A DNA stretch of 64,000 bases from the NCBI RefSeq assembly GCF_900021155.1, contig NZ_FCNT01000012.1:186001-250000 (forward strand). The letters are read 5' to 3'. Position numbers and translations under genes: made by a program. Positions 52,568 through 62,227 of the stretch are shown here, piece after piece (position 1 is the first letter of the stretch; each line of letters begins with the position of its first letter). Source of the stretch: Alistipes sp. CHKCI003. GTDB lineage: Bacteria > Bacteroidota > Bacteroidia > Bacteroidales > Rikenellaceae. The notes under the pieces are model-generated. The model was not told the DNA's origin. It worked only from the letters and a program-made list of their open reading frames with translations, and made no database searches.

Positions 52568-54625
52568 ATGCAAAACGGTTTCCGCCTGTTCGGGCGCCTC
52601 TACCTCAAATTGGTCCTGCTGACCCTCGCGGTCGAAACACTCGTGCGCATCGTACTGCTGTTCAACGAACAAACCACCGACCTCGGCTTCACGTTCGGCG
52701 AATGGCTGCAAGTCTTCCTGCTCGGAGCGCTGAACGACCTCGCGGTCGCCACGCTGGCTTTCGCGTTTCTGTGGCTCTATACGCTGAGCGTCGGATCGGG
52801 CAAGTTCCGCAGCCCGTGGGGTTATCTGCTGCTGGCGATTCTGGCGGGGACCTTCTGTTACGTAACGTTCGGACACACGGTTTTCGACGAGTACGGCAGC
52901 GTCGTACCGGCCATCGCGTCGGGGCTTCTGGGCTATTGGACCGCCAGCTTCGCGCTGCGGCTCTTCGTTCCGTCCATCCGCAAAGGCTGGTCGCAGACAT
53001 GGCTGGCCATACTGCTCGTCATTTATGTCGGGCTCATCCTGTTCAACGGCCTGTGCGAGTACTTCTTTTGGAACGAATTCGGCGTGCGCTACAACTTCAT
53101 CGCCGTCGACTATCTGGTCTATACGAACGAAGTCGTGGGCAACATCATGGAGTCCTACCCCGTCGTCCCGATGCTCGCCGTACTGCTGGTCGTTACGCTC
53201 GTCGTCGCGTGGCTGCTTTTCCGGCACGACGTAAAGTGCACCGACCTGCTACGGGGCGCCCGCTGGAAGGGCCTCGCCGTACCGGTTTACCTCGCGGCAG
53301 CCGCCGCAGCCGCCGGGCTGTTGTCGTTCAACACCCGTTTTCAGAACAGTGCGAATGCCTATGTCAACGAACTGCAAGCCAACGGCCTCTACAAGTTTTA
53401 CGACGCTTTCCTGAAAAACGAACTCGACTACAAACAGTTCTACCGCACGATGCCCGACGCCGCGGCCGAAGCCATCGTCCATGCCGAATACGGCAGCACG
53501 GCGGACAACCTGCGGACGGTCGCCGGCCGCGACAACGCTCCGCAGCGCAACATCGTGCTCATCACGCTCGAAAGCATGAGCGCCTCGTTCATGGAGCGGT
53601 TCGGCAATGCCGACCGGCTCACGCCCGTGCTCGACTCGCTCTACGGGCGGAGCCTCGCCTTCGACCGCGTATTCGCTACGGGCAACCGCACGGTCCGCGG
53701 ATTGGAGGCCGTAACGCTCTCGCTGCCGCCCTGCCCGGGTCAGAGCATCATCAAGAAGAAAAACAACGCCGGCATGCACTCCACGGGCTCCATACTCCGC
53801 GACAAAGGCTACAAAGTACGCTACTTCTACGGCGGCAACAGCTATTTCGACAACATGGAGACCTTCTTCGGCGGCAACGGCTACGAAATCGTCGACCAGC
53901 GCCAGTATGCACCCGAAGAGATCACCTTCTCGAACATCTGGGGCGTATGCGACGAAGACGCCTACCGGAAGGTCATCCGGACGCTCAATGCGGACGCCGC
54001 CACGGACCGCCCCTTCTTCGCCCACGTGATGAGCGTCAGCAACCACCGGCCTTTCACCTACCCTGCCGGCAAGATCGCCATCCCTCACGATTCGAAATCG
54101 CGGGCCGGAGGCGTGATGTACAGCGACTACGCCCTCGGAGAGTTCTTCCGCGAAGCGGCGCGGCAACCGTGGTTCGCCAACACGGTCTTCCTCGTTACGG
54201 CCGACCACTGCGCCTCCAGTGCCGGAAAGACCGAAATCCCGCTCGACAAATACCACATCCCCGCCTTCATCTTCGCGCCGGAGTTCGTCGCACCGGCCGT
54301 CGTGGAGCGGACCGTCTCGCAGATCGACCTGATGCCCACGCTCTTCTCGCTGCTGGGACTGGGATACGACTCCCGTTTTTACGGCCGCGACGTCCTCTCG
54401 GACGATTACGAGCCGCGCGCTTTCATCGCCACCTATCAGGACCTCGGCTATCTCGAAGACGACATTTTCACGGTACTCTCGCCCGTCGAACGTTTCGAAC
54501 AGTTCCGATTGGCACCCACGGCCGCAAACCCCTTCGACATGCAGCCGCTCGACACCACGGACCATCGGATGCTCGACCGGGCCGTAGCATTCTACCAGAC
54601 CTCCTCGGAGTGGAATAAACGGTAG
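52568..54625 (+). CDS. LTA synthase/MdoB-like sulfatase-fold membrane enzyme
   Basis: A 685-residue protein with five N-terminal helices (to about residue 265) and a periplasmic sulfatase-fold domain. Metal-site motifs are VLITLESMSASF (Glu), the catalytic Thr in ATGNRTVRGLEA, and TADHCA (Asp-His). This is the layout of lipoteichoic-acid synthase and phosphoglycerol transferase MdoB. In a Gram-negative cell it more likely adds phosphoglycerol or phosphoethanolamine to a periplasmic glycan or lipid; substrate is unknown. It is transcribed alone and followed by more than 1 kb without genes. Confidence 0.9.
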   Translation: MQNGFRLFGRLYLKLVLLTLAVETLVRIVLLFNEQTTDLGFTFGEWLQVFLLGALNDLAVATLAFAFLWLYTLSVGSGKFRSPWGYLLLAILAGTFCYVTFGHTVFDEYGSVVPAIASGLLGYWTASFALRLFVPSIRKGWSQTWLAILLVIYVGLILFNGLCEYFFWNEFGVRYNFIAVDYLVYTNEVVGNIMESYPVVPMLAVLLVVTLVVAWLLFRHDVKCTDLLRGARWKGLAVPVYLAAAAAAAGLLSFNTRFQNSANAYVNELQANGLYKFYDAFLKNELDYKQFYRTMPDAAAEAIVHAEYGSTADNLRTVAGRDNAPQRNIVLITLESMSASFMERFGNADRLTPVLDSLYGRSLAFDRVFATGNRTVRGLEAVTLSLPPCPGQSIIKKKNNAGMHSTGSILRDKGYKVRYFYGGNSYFDNMETFFGGNGYEIVDQRQYAPEEITFSNIWGVCDEDAYRKVIRTLNADAATDRPFFAHVMSVSNHRPFTYPAGKIAIPHDSKSRAGGVMYSDYALGEFFREAARQPWFANTVFLVTADHCASSAGKTEIPLDKYHIPAFIFAPEFVAPAVVERTVSQIDLMPTLFSLLGLGYDSRFYGRDVLSDDYEPRAFIATYQDLGYLEDDIFTVLSPVERFEQFRLAPTAANPFDMQPLDTTDHRMLDRAVAFYQTSSEWNKR

Positions 54626-55636
54626 CGCCGCCGTTGCCGCAGGCCGCTCCCAAGGGAGGAGCCGCACCCCGAATTGTCCGGCGCCGTTCGCGAGACGGGC
54701 CCTGTCGGGCGAACGCAAAAGCGCGCTTCGCATCCGTTCCGACTGCACCCGGCACGCAAACGGCCCTGCTGTCCGCACGCCCGCCATCGCTCCGTCCTCA
54801 TGCCACACTCTTCGCATGGGTACACTCTCTCCTGCATCCAACGCACGGATTTTAACATCCTACGTCCCGATTTACTTCCTCCGAAGTCGGCGGGACATTT
54901 CGGAAACCGTCGGTTTAAAAGCGCCGGAAACGGGACCGGGTTCCGGCACACGGAACGGTGCCGTTCGTACTGCGGCAGATCGGCGAGCAACGAACAGCCC
55001 GCAATTTGCCCCCGCAACGGCGCACGCCCCGCGCCTTAGTCGTCCGTTTCGGGCGTAGATCGGCAGGGTCTGCCCTTTCCGCTATCCGGTCGCTTTTCGG
55101 ACGCTCTGCCACGGGACAAAAGGGACACAAGAAAGACGCGATGTTTCGTCTCTTTGGTCCCCATAAAGAGGGAATCGCAGCTTGCTGAGCCCCTACCCGG
55201 GGACAATGCTCCGACGGCGGCTGCCGAAGGCCCCCGGGTTCGCCACCCTCTTTGCACCGAAGAGCGGCCCCTCGATTACCGTTCTCTCGACAACACATGA
55301 AAAGCGCATGCTCCGGGCACAGATATGCGCGCAATGCGAGCCGGGCCAAAACGAGGAAACGGTCCCCACGAGGGAGGCGTTCCGTCGGGCCGGGAGCAGG
55401 GGCGAACGCAGGTTCGGGCTCCGCCGGGGCGGGAAATGAAAAAGAGATATTCTACATATTCGTCGGGCTCGGCGCAAAGACGCACCACGCCCCGTCCAAA
55501 GGTTCCGGTTCGAAAAGCAGCCGCAGAAGACGGGCGATCCGGAACGAACATCCGCTATTCCGAACCCGAAAAAGCAACCGAAAAAAATACGAACGAGAGA
55601 GGTCGGCCGGCATACCCCTGCTTCCGACGCTTTCGT
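54626..55636. other. One-kilobase GC-rich gap without a supported gene
   Basis: All six frames contain long but Arg/Pro/Ala/Cys-rich open stretches without motifs, overlapping each other. No RNA gene, palindrome of note or promoter box with a following gene was found. Confidence 0.45.
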
Positions 55637-55706
55637 CCGTCCGGGAAAGAGGCAGAATTGCGGTACGCATAAAAAAGGGCTGTCTAAATAGCATCAGACA
55701 GCCCCT
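55637..55706 (+). repeat. Dispersed terminator-like element, partial copy
   Basis: GTCCGGGAAAG...GAATTGCGGTACGCATAAAAAAGGGCTGTCTAAA then ATCAGACAGCCCC; it matches the right half of the copy after ffh and lies 33 bases downstream of the minus-strand OB-fold lipoprotein gene. Confidence 0.75.
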
Positions 55707-55739
55707 CGTCCCGATTTGCACGGACCCACGTCCGCATCG

Positions 55740-56948
55740 TCAGTCGATGTCGTCGTCGACATCCGGCGTAACGTACGAATCGGCCGGCGTAAGTGCGATC
55801 ACCTCCTCTTCGGTGAGGAAGTCGCTCTCGGCGAATTCGAGGTCCATGTAACGGTTCAGCGAAATCTGATAGGTCGCATAGTCGCTGGCTCCACCTTGAT
55901 ATTCGCTTTTCTTCGAATAGATGGCATAGATACCCGTGATGTTGCCCACGGCGCCGTCCTTGACCACCCCGTGGCCCGAGAAGCGCGAATAACCGCTCGT
56001 GCGGACCATGTACACGCCCTTGTCCGACGTATAGGTCGCATCGTCGTTGTAGACGAAGCAAACCGAACCGTAGAGGTTCGTATTCTTCTCGCTGAACGCC
56101 CAGCGGTACCAAGGCTTGTTGACGATCGGCCGGACGTCCGTGTAGATCCAGCTCGGATAGATCTGCTCGTACGAGCCGTTTTTCAGCGGCGCCGGTTTCT
56201 CGTAATCGGGATACTGCTCGGGATAGAGCGACTCCTGCGTATCGACGCCGGCATAGCGGCACTTCACCCCTTCGAAGCGGATCAGCCGTCCGAAGTCGGC
56301 TTCGCCCAGCTGCGTGTAGTTCGTCTCGTTCACCACCTTGATGTCGGTGCCGACCACCAGCGTGGTCTCCTCACCGGGCAGCACATGCTCGGCGATCTGC
56401 TCCGGAAGTTCGAGGTTCGAATTGGCATAGAACTTATGTTCGCCCACGGCGTTGTACGAGTCCGTCGGACCGTTGCCGATACTGAGCATCATGCGGTAGT
56501 TGCCGATGTAGAGCCCCTTGAGCTTCACATAGACCCACTGCGACGGAATCTCGGTCTTCGCATCGTTGTAAGCCCCCATGTGGTAGGTCAGGAAGTTGCC
56601 GTTCGTGAGGCGGATTTCGATGCCGCCCGTCTCGTCCAGCAGAAACAGCGACTTGAAGATATTGCCCTCGCGGTCGTTCGAAATCACCTTGCCCTTGATG
56701 TAAATATCCTCATCGAACTGATAGTATTTCGTATCGTTCCAACTCGAATTGCTGCCCGTGCCGCTCAGCCCACCGAATTTGTCGGTGAAGATCTGCTTCA
56801 CCTCTGCGATCGTACGATGGGACGCACCCGTCGCATCGACCTCGTCCTGTGTCCAGATCTTCGCAGGAGCCGGATTATCGAAATCATTGTAGCAGCCGGC
56901 GAAGAGAGCGGCCGCGACGAGCATTGAAACTATTTTGGTTGTTTTCAT
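55740..56948 (-). CDS. DUF5689 OB-fold lipoprotein
   Basis: A 402-residue lipoprotein with leader MKTTKIVSMLVAAALFAGC and acidic surface-type start. The DUF5689 core (YYQFDEDIYIKGKVISNDREGNIFKSLFLLDETGGIEIRL, about 75-115) is an OB-like fold, continued by WVYVKLKGLYIGNYRMMLSIGN. The C-terminus is acidic (DVDDDID). It directly follows the TonB receptor gene (gap about 34 bases) and so probably acts as its surface partner, in the place of a SusD. A second Met two codons upstream (56954) is possible. Confidence 0.88.
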   Translation of the reverse strand: MKTTKIVSMLVAAALFAGCYNDFDNPAPAKIWTQDEVDATGASHRTIAEVKQIFTDKFGGLSGTGSNSSWNDTKYYQFDEDIYIKGKVISNDREGNIFKSLFLLDETGGIEIRLTNGNFLTYHMGAYNDAKTEIPSQWVYVKLKGLYIGNYRMMLSIGNGPTDSYNAVGEHKFYANSNLELPEQIAEHVLPGEETTLVVGTDIKVVNETNYTQLGEADFGRLIRFEGVKCRYAGVDTQESLYPEQYPDYEKPAPLKNGSYEQIYPSWIYTDVRPIVNKPWYRWAFSEKNTNLYGSVCFVYNDDATYTSDKGVYMVRTSGYSRFSGHGVVKDGAVGNITGIYAIYSKKSEYQGGASDYATYQISLNRYMDLEFAESDFLTEEEVIALTPADSYVTPDVDDDID

Positions 56949-56982
56949 AGTCATTGTACGTATATAAGTTCGGTTCCCCCGG

Positions 56983-59805
56983 TTAGAAGCGGAAATAAAC
57001 GTTCAGATAATAGGTCGTTCCCAGCATGTAGAAATACTTCGACGGGAAGCGGAAGTAATGCGTAACGGACGGGTCGGACGAAGTGGGGATACGTCCCTTG
57101 TACATGCGCATCTGCTCGTAACCGCCCGTACGGATCTCCTGATTGTTGAAGATATTCTTGACTTCGAGGCTGAAACCGAGCGTATAATTACGGTGGATAT
57201 ACCAGTTCTTGCCCAGACTCGCATTGAACACGGCATAGGCCCCGAAGCGCTCCTGACGGCGGATCTCCTTGATCGCATTCAGATCCGAGGCGCCGTCGTT
57301 GCCCGTGATGTAGGATTCGACGGCCGTACCCGTGCGGTAGAAGGGGTTCATCGAGAGGTAGAGATCGTTGTAGATGTTGCAGTCGAACGATGCGAACCAG
57401 TTGTGCGGCCCGCGATAGTTCAGCCCGACATTGGCGGCGAACTGGGGCGTGCTCTCCACATGGAAGTCCTTCCAGTAGACCTTATCCTTCACCAGCACCT
57501 CGGCCCGGTTGTCCGCGATACTGATGAAATCGGGGTTCGAGGTGTACTGATAGTTGCCCCAGCTCAGTGCGCCGTTGAACGAAATGCCGTTCCAGATCGG
57601 CACCTGCACGCCCAGTTCCAGACCGTAGTAGCGTTTGTCGATGCCGCTCATGGCGAAGTTGACGAATGCGCTCTCCGTATCGTCGTAGAAGGAGATCACC
57701 TTCGACAGGTCGCTCATCTGCGTATAGAATCCCGACAGACGGGCCCTGATGTAGGGCAGATTGAGGTTGTAGGTCAACTCTGCACCGAAGATCTTTTCGG
57801 ACGAAAGGCCCGGAGTTACCTGATTGCGCGTACGGGCCGAGACGAAGGCCGACTGGAATTTGGGAGCGTCCTGAATCATCGTAACATTCGCCGACAGCGA
57901 ATGAGCACCCGAAAACCGGTAGTCGAAATTACCCTTCACGCGGTAGGTGAAATAGTCGAGCTTTTCGGAGTTGCCGTAGGAATTGCCGATGAAGAGACCC
58001 TTGCGCCAGCGGCCGTCGCGCCACATGGAGGAGTAGCCCGCTTCGCCGCCGACGTTCATCGAGAATGCCCCGAAGGAGATGTCGTACATGGCCCATATTT
58101 CGGCCTCACGCAGGTTGGCGTAATAGTCGTAGGAGATTTTGTCGCCCTCCTTAGCGAACTTTGCATGGCCGTTCTTGACGTAATACTCCAGATCGTTCTG
58201 ATAGGCGAGAATATCCGACCCCATGTCGCGGAGCGCGAACTTGTCGATGTCGTACCAGTAATCGCCGCCCAGCAGGTCCTTCACCTCGTCGTAGTACTCG
58301 GTGCGGTTGATGCGCAGCTTCACGCCGCCCACGATCCGCGAGCCGTTCCGGAACATGTGCGACACGTTGGCCACGAAGTTATAGTCCAACTGGTCGGTAT
58401 GACGCTCCTCGATGATCGTATTCGACGGACGCATGTTGCCGGCGTACTTTCCCTCGGAGGTGCCGGGATCGGGCGTATTCGTATAATTCTGACGATAGAA
58501 TTTATCCCAGTCCATCCATCCGCTCCATTCGTCGCGGGCTCTCTCCGCCGCCGCAAGCCAGCTTTCGGTGGCTTCGAGCGTCTCGCTCTGCGCCCATTTG
58601 AAGAGGAAATAGGAGGGCATGTAACGGTAGTAGTCGGGACGCGGATCGGCGCCGTCCTTCCACGTGAGGGCCGAATAGCCGTTATAGCCGAAACGGAGCG
58701 ACGTCGCAGCCGACAGGCGCGTGGCGTCGTCGATGTCCCAGTAGTAGGTCAGCATGACGATCGGTTCGTGCGTATTGCGCACGCGCGAGTTGCGCAGTTT
58801 GCCGTTCTGATAGCCCACGTTCGGGTTGTAGTAGTTGCTGCCGAACATGTGGTAAGCCTCGTCCGTCGACGCCTGCTGCGCACCGCGCTCGCTGGGCGCC
58901 GCCATCACCGTGAGGCCCAGCCGGTGATTCTGCCGGTAGCCGAGCAGTTTCTCCACGGAACCGAAATAGGCGTAGGTGTTGTAGTACACGCCGTCCACAT
59001 ACGAATTGCCGCCCTGACGGGTCGAGAACGAAAGCGCGTAGGACCATCCGTTGTCCAGCGCGCCCGAAGCATAGGAGACCATCGCACGGAAGCGGTACAT
59101 CGAGTTGGCGTTCACGACGCTGGCACGGAATCCCTTGCGCATCTGCGAAGCGCGGGCGTTGATGTTGGTCATGCCGCCGATGCCGCCCACGCCGAAGTCC
59201 GTCGCCGTCAGACCGGCCACGTTCTCCTGATTGCGCGTGGCGTCGTTCAGACCGGTCCAGAGCGACCACGGACCATAACCGGTCATGGCGTCGTTGAACC
59301 GGATTCCGTTCAGATAGATGTCCGAATAGGGCGAATCGTAGCCGCGGACATTGAAACGCATCTCGCTGAACTTATACGAAGCGATGTTGCTGAACACGTC
59401 TTTCGACGCCGAAAGCGACGAAGGCATCGACTGCGCATCGCTCTCGGTGTCGGTATCGAACTCCGCGAACACGGAGTCGTCGATCATCTGCTGCATGTCG
59501 GGCGCGAGGATCACGCTCCGTATGTCCTTCACGATCTTATCCACACGCACGCGCAGGTTCAGCGGCTCGTAGTCCGACGTCTCGAACTTCAGTTCGTAGT
59601 CGCCTTTGGGCAGATTCTCGAACGTGAACCGTCCCTCTGCATCCGTCTCCACCGTGATTCCCGAAGGTTCGGCAACCACCTTCACATTACTCAGCGCGAC
59701 GCGGCCGTCCCGTGAGACGACTTTGCCCGTGATACCGCCGTCCTGCGCCAGTGCCGACACCGAGAACAACGTGAGCAACGATAACAGTAAAATTCTCATC
59801 TTCAT
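56983..59805 (-). CDS. TonB-dependent receptor with carboxypeptidase-like regulatory domain
   Basis: A 940-residue outer-membrane transporter. Signal peptide 1-20, then a CarboxypepD_reg-like domain (about 22-105: GITGKVVSRDGRVALSNVKVVAEPSG, GRFTFENLPKGDYELKFETSDYEPL), plug (about 110-230 with MRFNVRGYDSPYSDIYLNGIRFND) and barrel ending in NVYFRF. The neighbours are an OB-fold lipoprotein, an EEP phosphoesterase and a DRGH nuclease, all in one direction with gaps of 23-96 bases, suggesting uptake of nuclease products. The receptor at 666-3095 is a paralogue. Confidence 0.93.
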   Translation of the reverse strand: MKMRILLLSLLTLFSVSALAQDGGITGKVVSRDGRVALSNVKVVAEPSGITVETDAEGRFTFENLPKGDYELKFETSDYEPLNLRVRVDKIVKDIRSVILAPDMQQMIDDSVFAEFDTDTESDAQSMPSSLSASKDVFSNIASYKFSEMRFNVRGYDSPYSDIYLNGIRFNDAMTGYGPWSLWTGLNDATRNQENVAGLTATDFGVGGIGGMTNINARASQMRKGFRASVVNANSMYRFRAMVSYASGALDNGWSYALSFSTRQGGNSYVDGVYYNTYAYFGSVEKLLGYRQNHRLGLTVMAAPSERGAQQASTDEAYHMFGSNYYNPNVGYQNGKLRNSRVRNTHEPIVMLTYYWDIDDATRLSAATSLRFGYNGYSALTWKDGADPRPDYYRYMPSYFLFKWAQSETLEATESWLAAAERARDEWSGWMDWDKFYRQNYTNTPDPGTSEGKYAGNMRPSNTIIEERHTDQLDYNFVANVSHMFRNGSRIVGGVKLRINRTEYYDEVKDLLGGDYWYDIDKFALRDMGSDILAYQNDLEYYVKNGHAKFAKEGDKISYDYYANLREAEIWAMYDISFGAFSMNVGGEAGYSSMWRDGRWRKGLFIGNSYGNSEKLDYFTYRVKGNFDYRFSGAHSLSANVTMIQDAPKFQSAFVSARTRNQVTPGLSSEKIFGAELTYNLNLPYIRARLSGFYTQMSDLSKVISFYDDTESAFVNFAMSGIDKRYYGLELGVQVPIWNGISFNGALSWGNYQYTSNPDFISIADNRAEVLVKDKVYWKDFHVESTPQFAANVGLNYRGPHNWFASFDCNIYNDLYLSMNPFYRTGTAVESYITGNDGASDLNAIKEIRRQERFGAYAVFNASLGKNWYIHRNYTLGFSLEVKNIFNNQEIRTGGYEQMRMYKGRIPTSSDPSVTHYFRFPSKYFYMLGTTYYLNVYFRF

Positions 59806-59828
59806 ATATTTTCTGATTTTAACGGTAT

Positions 59829-60857
59829 TTACTTGCCGATATAGATGTACACGGGGAAGTGGTCGCTGTAACCGCCTTGGAAATTGTTGCCCACGAACGT
59901 GCGCAGCGGATACCCCTTATACTGCCCCTCCTGCTGGATCATGTAGGGACGACTGAAAATATTGCCGTAGAAACGCGCCTTGGGCGAAGCCTTACGGATC
60001 TTGAGACCGTCGCCTGCGACCAGATTCTCCGACACGACGATGTTGTCGAACAGGTTCCATGCGTCCTGATAGGCCAGCGTCCCGTAGCCCGCCTTGAGCA
60101 CGTTGATGAACGGATTGTAGTAATCGCCCGGCTCCAGCTTGCGGATGTCGCCCTTCGCACCGAGCACTTCGGTGATGCTGTCGTCGGTGGCGTCGTCGTT
60201 GAAGTCGCCCATCATCACCACCTTGGTGGCCGGATCGAGCCGCAGCACCGAGTCGGCCGCACGGCGCATGATCTCGGCCGCACGCTCGCGTTTCGGAGCC
60301 GACGCCTCCTTGCCGCCCAGCCGCGAAGGCCAGTGGGCCACCATGAAGTAGAAGGGTTCGCCTTCGATCGTACCCCACATCGTTACGATGTCGCGCGTCT
60401 TGAAATTGGGCAGCCCCTCCATCGTGAAGGGGATCGGAGCGCTGCCTTCGAGTTCGAATACGTCGGGACGATAGAAAAACGCCACATCCACGCCGCGGGC
60501 ATCGGGCGAATCGTAGTGCACGATGCGGTAGTTCGCCGGAGCCAGCTTGGGCGTCGCAATCACGTCCTCCAACACCGAACGGTTCTCGACCTCCGATACG
60601 CCGATCACGGCGGGATAGTTCTTGTCCAAAGCAGCGATGTCGAACAGCACGCGCTCCAGATTACCGATTTTCTTGTTGTACTTCACCGAGTTCCACTTCT
60701 TCGGTCCGTCGGGCGTGAACTCCTCGTCCAATATCTCGGGATCGTTGATCGTGTCGAACAGGTTCTCGAAGTTGTAGAACATCACCTTGTAAGGTTTCTG
60801 CGCGAAACCCGCCAGCAGAAGCAGGACGAAAAACCCGCTGAACAGTAGTTTTTTCAT
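59829..60857 (-). CDS. Exported endonuclease/exonuclease/phosphatase (EEP) family enzyme
   Basis: A 342-residue protein with a signal peptide (about 1-20, LLLLAGFAQ). EEP catalytic motifs appear in order: MFYNFENLFDT (Asn), GVSEVENRSVLE (Glu), VAHWPSRLGGKEAS (His), MGDFNDDATDDS (Asp, Asn) and SDHFPVYI (Asp-His). It hydrolyses phosphodiester or phosphomonoester bonds; exported forms act on nucleic acids, nucleotides or phospholipids. It lies between the nuclease and the TonB receptor genes. Confidence 0.92.
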   Translation of the reverse strand: MKKLLFSGFFVLLLLAGFAQKPYKVMFYNFENLFDTINDPEILDEEFTPDGPKKWNSVKYNKKIGNLERVLFDIAALDKNYPAVIGVSEVENRSVLEDVIATPKLAPANYRIVHYDSPDARGVDVAFFYRPDVFELEGSAPIPFTMEGLPNFKTRDIVTMWGTIEGEPFYFMVAHWPSRLGGKEASAPKRERAAEIMRRAADSVLRLDPATKVVMMGDFNDDATDDSITEVLGAKGDIRKLEPGDYYNPFINVLKAGYGTLAYQDAWNLFDNIVVSENLVAGDGLKIRKASPKARFYGNIFSRPYMIQQEGQYKGYPLRTFVGNNFQGGYSDHFPVYIYIGK

Positions 60858-60953
60858 AGGTATTTGATATATGATATTGAATTTCTTTCTTCGGTTTCCC
60901 GCCTCGGCAATCTTCCGAGCAGAACCCGGACTGTCCTCAGCTCGGCGAAAACG

Positions 60954-62120
60954 TCAATTCATCTTCCATGCACTCGGATCGTTTTGCCGTTTCACCGCCT
61001 CGGCCGCCTCTGCGGGGAGATTGCGGAAAAAGGTGAAGCCGGTCTTCCGCTCCACCTCGGCGATGGACATCGAATATTCGGCCGGCGAGCCCGTCGAGGA
61101 GGAGGCGTTGGCGAACCAGAATCCGATCCCCATCAGCTCATCGGCCGTGCACTCCTCGATCCGTTTGCCCGTATTGCCTTTTTTGGTGCGGAGCAGCACC
61201 TTCCAGCAATCGGACGGCACGCCGATCACGTTGCCCTTGCGGTCGGTCGTCGTCTGCGAATCGCCGAAGTAGGTTCCCGTTACGACATAAAGCGTATCCT
61301 TCACCATATTTTCGCGCACCTTGTTTTCGAGCGTTCCCCACACGCCGCTGTTGAAACGGCTGTTCTGCGGCATCATGTTGGTGGCATAGAAGGTCATCTC
61401 GTTGGTCGCGTCCGTACTGTAACGGTCGGCCGACGGACATTGGTGGCCGCGGTCATACCCCGAGCCGTAGGTTTGTATGATATATTGCTGATCCGATTCC
61501 GGAATCGTCGGCTGCTGCGTATTCGGATCGTATGCCCACGCATCCGTCCGTTCCGTATTGGGCGTCGTATAGCTCGTATGCAGCGGATAGGCCACCCAAC
61601 GGGCCACCTTCTTGTCCGCATCGTAGCAGATCGAATAATTGCGCACGTACTTGGAATTGGCAAGCGTCGTATAGTATGTCTTATAGATGTAGCTGGAGTT
61701 CTCTTCGTACTGAGGCTGCTCGGCCCACGATTTGTCGTAGGTGGCCGATGAGGTGTACTCCAGCTGAGTCAGCGTCGCTTCGTGGCGGTCTCCGTTCGAG
61801 AATTCGACGACTACGGTGGCCTCGCGCACGTCGGGCGTCGTATTTTTCTGGGAATAGACGAAAACGATCGGGGCGATCGTGCCCTCTTTGACCGTTACGC
61901 CCGTTTGCTGCTGAGAGAAGGAGAGCCACTGGGTCCCCTCGGCGATCGTCGCTTTGAATGTGAGATCGGCGCCGCCTTCGAGCAGCAGTTGATTGACGGT
62001 GGTTTCGCAGTTCACCGTATCGTATCTGAAAACAGCGGACGTGCCGCCTTCGCTCCCGTCGTCGTCTTTACATGCGAATGCCAAGACTGCGGACAACACG
62101 ACGAGAACGACCTTTTTCAT
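60954..62120 (-). CDS. DNA/RNA non-specific endonuclease lipoprotein with BACON domain
   Basis: A 388-residue lipoprotein (leader MKKVVLVVLSAVLAFAC, acidic KDDDG after Cys). A BACON-like beta module (about 30-115) precedes a NUC1-type nuclease domain with the catalytic motif YDRGHQCPSADR and the metal-binding Asn in ATNMMPQNSRFNSGVW. Such enzymes cut DNA and RNA without sequence preference. Surface anchoring fits degradation of extracellular nucleic acid. The start is placed at the lipoprotein leader; a Met 11 codons upstream gives a non-leader extension. Confidence 0.92.
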   Translation of the reverse strand: MKKVVLVVLSAVLAFACKDDDGSEGGTSAVFRYDTVNCETTVNQLLLEGGADLTFKATIAEGTQWLSFSQQQTGVTVKEGTIAPIVFVYSQKNTTPDVREATVVVEFSNGDRHEATLTQLEYTSSATYDKSWAEQPQYEENSSYIYKTYYTTLANSKYVRNYSICYDADKKVARWVAYPLHTSYTTPNTERTDAWAYDPNTQQPTIPESDQQYIIQTYGSGYDRGHQCPSADRYSTDATNEMTFYATNMMPQNSRFNSGVWGTLENKVRENMVKDTLYVVTGTYFGDSQTTTDRKGNVIGVPSDCWKVLLRTKKGNTGKRIEECTADELMGIGFWFANASSSTGSPAEYSMSIAEVERKTGFTFFRNLPAEAAEAVKRQNDPSAWKMN

Positions 62121-62163
62121 CGTCTCCGGATAAATGTTTCGTAACATCGGCAAGTCCCTTATT

Positions 62164-62207
62164 AAAAAAACCGCTCCCCGACGGGAACCCCGTCCCGTCG
62201 GGAGCGG
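62164..62207 (-). terminator. Terminator of the OB-fold/BACON gene at the window edge
   Basis: Minus strand hairpin CCGCTCCCGACGGGA / TCCCGTCGGGGAGCGG with one bulge, followed by seven T, 20 bases after the stop. Confidence 0.85.
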
Positions 62208-62227
62208 TTAGGAGAATTACATGTTCT

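Noticed and set aside
55036..55349. Cys-rich minus-strand frames in the large gap
   Set aside because: Competing overlapping frames, no start context and no recognisable motif.
57058..59715. An 885-codon open frame antisense to the TonB receptor gene
   Set aside because: Mirror of the receptor reading frame; no domain, start site or promoter of its own.
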